From positions 1 through 49,921 of the forward strand of contig CAZTIH010000004.1 in assembly GCA_964613675.1 (NCBI GenBank): 49,921 bases of DNA, written 5' to 3'. The position numbers and the translations under genes are program-made. Origin of the DNA: DAIUCA01 sp964613675 (lineage in GTDB: Bacteria; Pseudomonadota; Gammaproteobacteria; Competibacterales; Competibacteraceae). Below the pieces are notes generated by a model that made no database searches, was not told the DNA's origin, and worked only from the letters and a program-made list of their open reading frames with translations. Shown here in pieces: positions 48,413 through 49,921 of the stretch (positions within the stretch are counted from its first letter, which is position 1; each line of letters starts with the position of its first letter).

Positions 48413-49921
48413 TCAACTGCTGGTGTTATCCGTGGCGACCGCTTCTTCGATAATCTCTAAATCGAGTTTTCCGTTGCGGATGTCGATGATGACCCGACCG
48501 CCATTGACGAGCTTGCCAAACAGCAGTTCGTCGGCGAGAAGCCGTTTCACTTGATCTTGAATCAAGCGACCCATAGGGCGGGCTCCCATTTTGCGGTCGT
48601 AGCCTTTGTCCGCCATCCACTGTTTTGCCGCCGTCGAAACCTCCAAAGAGACATGCTTGGCTTCTAATTGCGCTTCAAGTTCGATCAAGAATTTATCGAC
48701 CACCTGAAGAATTACCTCGCCACTCAGCGGGGCAAATTGAATAATCGAGTCCAACCGATTGCGAAACTCGGGGGAGAACGATTTTTTAATGACTTCCAGC
48801 GCGTCTGTGCTGTGATCGTCGGTCGTGAACCCAATGGCTGTACGGTCGATTTGATCGGCCCCCGCATTCGTCGTCATCACCAAAATTACGTTGCGGAAGT
48901 CGGTTTTACGGCCGTTATTATCGGTCAAGGTGCCGTGGTCCATCACTTGTAACAGCAAGTTGAACACATCGGGATGGGCTTTTTCGATCTCGTCGAGGAG
49001 CAACACCGCATGGGGATGTTTACTAACTGCATCCGTCAACAGGCCGCCTTGGTCAAATCCCACATACCCCGGGGGCGCCCCAATGAGACGCGAGACCGTG
49101 TGCCGCTCCATGTATTCCGACATGTCAAAGCGGAGCAGCTCAATCCCCAACACTTTCGCCAACTGGCGCGTCACTTCCGTTTTACCAACCCCCGTCGGCC
49201 CCGAGAACAGGAAGCAACCGATGGGTTTCTGCTCGTTTCCTAAGCCAGCGCGAGCCATTTTAATGGCGTTCGCCAAAGCGCCAATCGCCTCGTCTTGGCC
49301 AAAGACCACGAGTTTGAGGTCGCGATCCAAGTTCTTTAACGCATCGCGATCCGAGGCCGAGACACTTTTCGGCGGAATGCGTGCAATTTTGGCGACGACC
49401 GCCTCGATTTCGGGCACGCCAATGGTTTTCTTGCGCTTGGAGACGGGCAGCAATCGCTGACTGGCCCCGGCTTCGTCGATGACATCAATGGCTTTGTCGG
49501 GCAAATGACGGTCATTGATATAGCGGGCGGCCAACTCCGCAGCAACCCGCAACGCTTTCGTCGAATACTTGAGATCGTGATGGTCTTCAAATCGAGTCTT
49601 TAAGCCTTTCAGAATCTGATAGGTCTCTTCAACTGTGGGTTCAACGACGTCGATTTTCTGAAAACGCCGTGCCAAAGCCCGATCTTTCTCAAAAATGCCC
49701 CGATATTCTTGATAGGTCGTCGAGCCGATACATTTCAACTCGCCCGAAGCCAACACGGGTTTAATCAGGTTTGACGCATCCATCACTCCCCCCGATGCCG
49801 CGCCCGCACCAATAATCGTGTGAATTTCGTCGATGAATAACACCGCGTTGGTGTCCTTGCGCAACTGGTTCAGAATGGCTTTCAGCCGGAGCAGCTCGAG
49901 ACCGGCAAACATGGTGAGGAT
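48413..49921 (-). CDS. clpA: ATP-dependent Clp protease ATP-binding subunit ClpA (5' end missing)
   Basis: About 502 residues of ClpA are present, open to the window edge. Visible are the first-domain Walker B (AVLFIDEIHTIIGAG), GSTTYQEYR, and the whole second domain: GPTGVGKTEVTRQLAK, the pore loop GAPPGYVGFDQGG, VLLLDEIEKAHPDVFNLLLQ and TTNAG. It unfolds substrates into ClpP. At the extreme edge the residues preceding AILNQLRKDTN read FAGLELLRLK, where the family has the first-domain pore loop YRGDFExR; this may be an assembly artefact at the contig end. The ClpS adaptor gene, normally upstream, would lie outside the window. Confidence 0.95.
   Translation of the reverse strand: MLTMFAGLELLRLKAILNQLRKDTNAVLFIDEIHTIIGAGAASGGVMDASNLIKPVLASGELKCIGSTTYQEYRGIFEKDRALARRFQKIDVVEPTVEETYQILKGLKTRFEDHHDLKYSTKALRVAAELAARYINDRHLPDKAIDVIDEAGASQRLLPVSKRKKTIGVPEIEAVVAKIARIPPKSVSASDRDALKNLDRDLKLVVFGQDEAIGALANAIKMARAGLGNEQKPIGCFLFSGPTGVGKTEVTRQLAKVLGIELLRFDMSEYMERHTVSRLIGAPPGYVGFDQGGLLTDAVSKHPHAVLLLDEIEKAHPDVFNLLLQVMDHGTLTDNNGRKTDFRNVILVMTTNAGADQIDRTAIGFTTDDHSTDALEVIKKSFSPEFRNRLDSIIQFAPLSGEVILQVVDKFLIELEAQLEAKHVSLEVSTAAKQWMADKGYDRKMGARPMGRLIQDQVKRLLADELLFGKLVNGGRVIIDIRNGKLDLEIIEEAVATDNTSS

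Overview
The window reads as a chromosomal segment of a free-living gammaproteobacterium. The support is gene content and order: dacA-dat-ybeD-lipB-lipA with rlpA upstream, tmk-holB-pilZ-tatD, bpt-infA facing clpA, a ubiD, a type-IV-pilus PilZ protein and an HsbR/HsbA-like regulator pair. No rRNA or tRNA gene was seen, so family or genus cannot be given. The repertoire (membrane-bound formate dehydrogenase, assimilatory nitrate uptake, arsenate reductase) would fit an autotrophic or facultatively lithotrophic lifestyle, but that is inference.

Layout. 1-1.3 kb: 3' part of ribD missing at the edge, then a sirtuin (both minus). 1.4-11 kb (plus): MscS-type channel, Xaa-Pro aminopeptidase, a double-ATPase peptide ABC protein, tmk, holB, pilZ, tatD, a CoA-type Nudix hydrolase. 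11-15.7 kb: a lone family-3 binding protein, ubiD (minus), a lone TRAP binding protein, an IS200/IS605-like hairpin scar, and an ArsR-ArsC fusion. 15.8-20.8 kb (minus): lipA, lipB, ybeD, dat, dacA, rlpA. 21-28.6 kb: a UrtA-like binding protein facing nrtCD-nrtB-nrtA, then nasT and nasS. 28.6-31.9 kb: a two-gene operon (vWA-like lipoprotein; binding protein fused to an OmpA-like domain), a glyoxalase-fold protein and a small unknown. 32-41.3 kb: a complete periplasmic Cys-type formate dehydrogenase locus (fdhABC, Tat-signal small protein, TorD-type chaperone, polyferredoxin, DUF3306, DUF3305, divergent fdhD). 41.5-50 kb: DUF3817, a TVP38-flavoprotein fusion, STAS and PP2C regulators, ribB, a YqhA-type protein, bpt, infA, and clpA running off the edge.

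How it works together. The most coherent signal is regulatory. Five well-spaced sigma-54 (-24/-12) promoter matches lie in front of nrtA, nasS, the torD-fdhXABC operon, the DUF3305-DUF3306-ferredoxin operon and fdhD. The nrtA promoter would start transcription three bases before a two-hairpin ANTAR target (each hairpin has a hexaloop with A1 and G4), followed by a strong intrinsic terminator: the textbook NasST antitermination leader, with its regulator NasT encoded divergently. nasS, separated from nasT, has its own sigma-54 match and its own attenuator-like terminator. Nitrate assimilation and formate oxidation therefore look like members of one sigma-54 regulon.

A second theme is tandem duplication. 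At least seven unrelated tandem or direct repeats (units 34, 39, 42, 47, 48, 48 and 117/132 bases) sit at gene ends, in intergenic gaps or in one low-complexity protein. One duplicates the junction of two convergent genes. They share no obvious sequence, which points to a duplication-prone genome rather than one repeat family.
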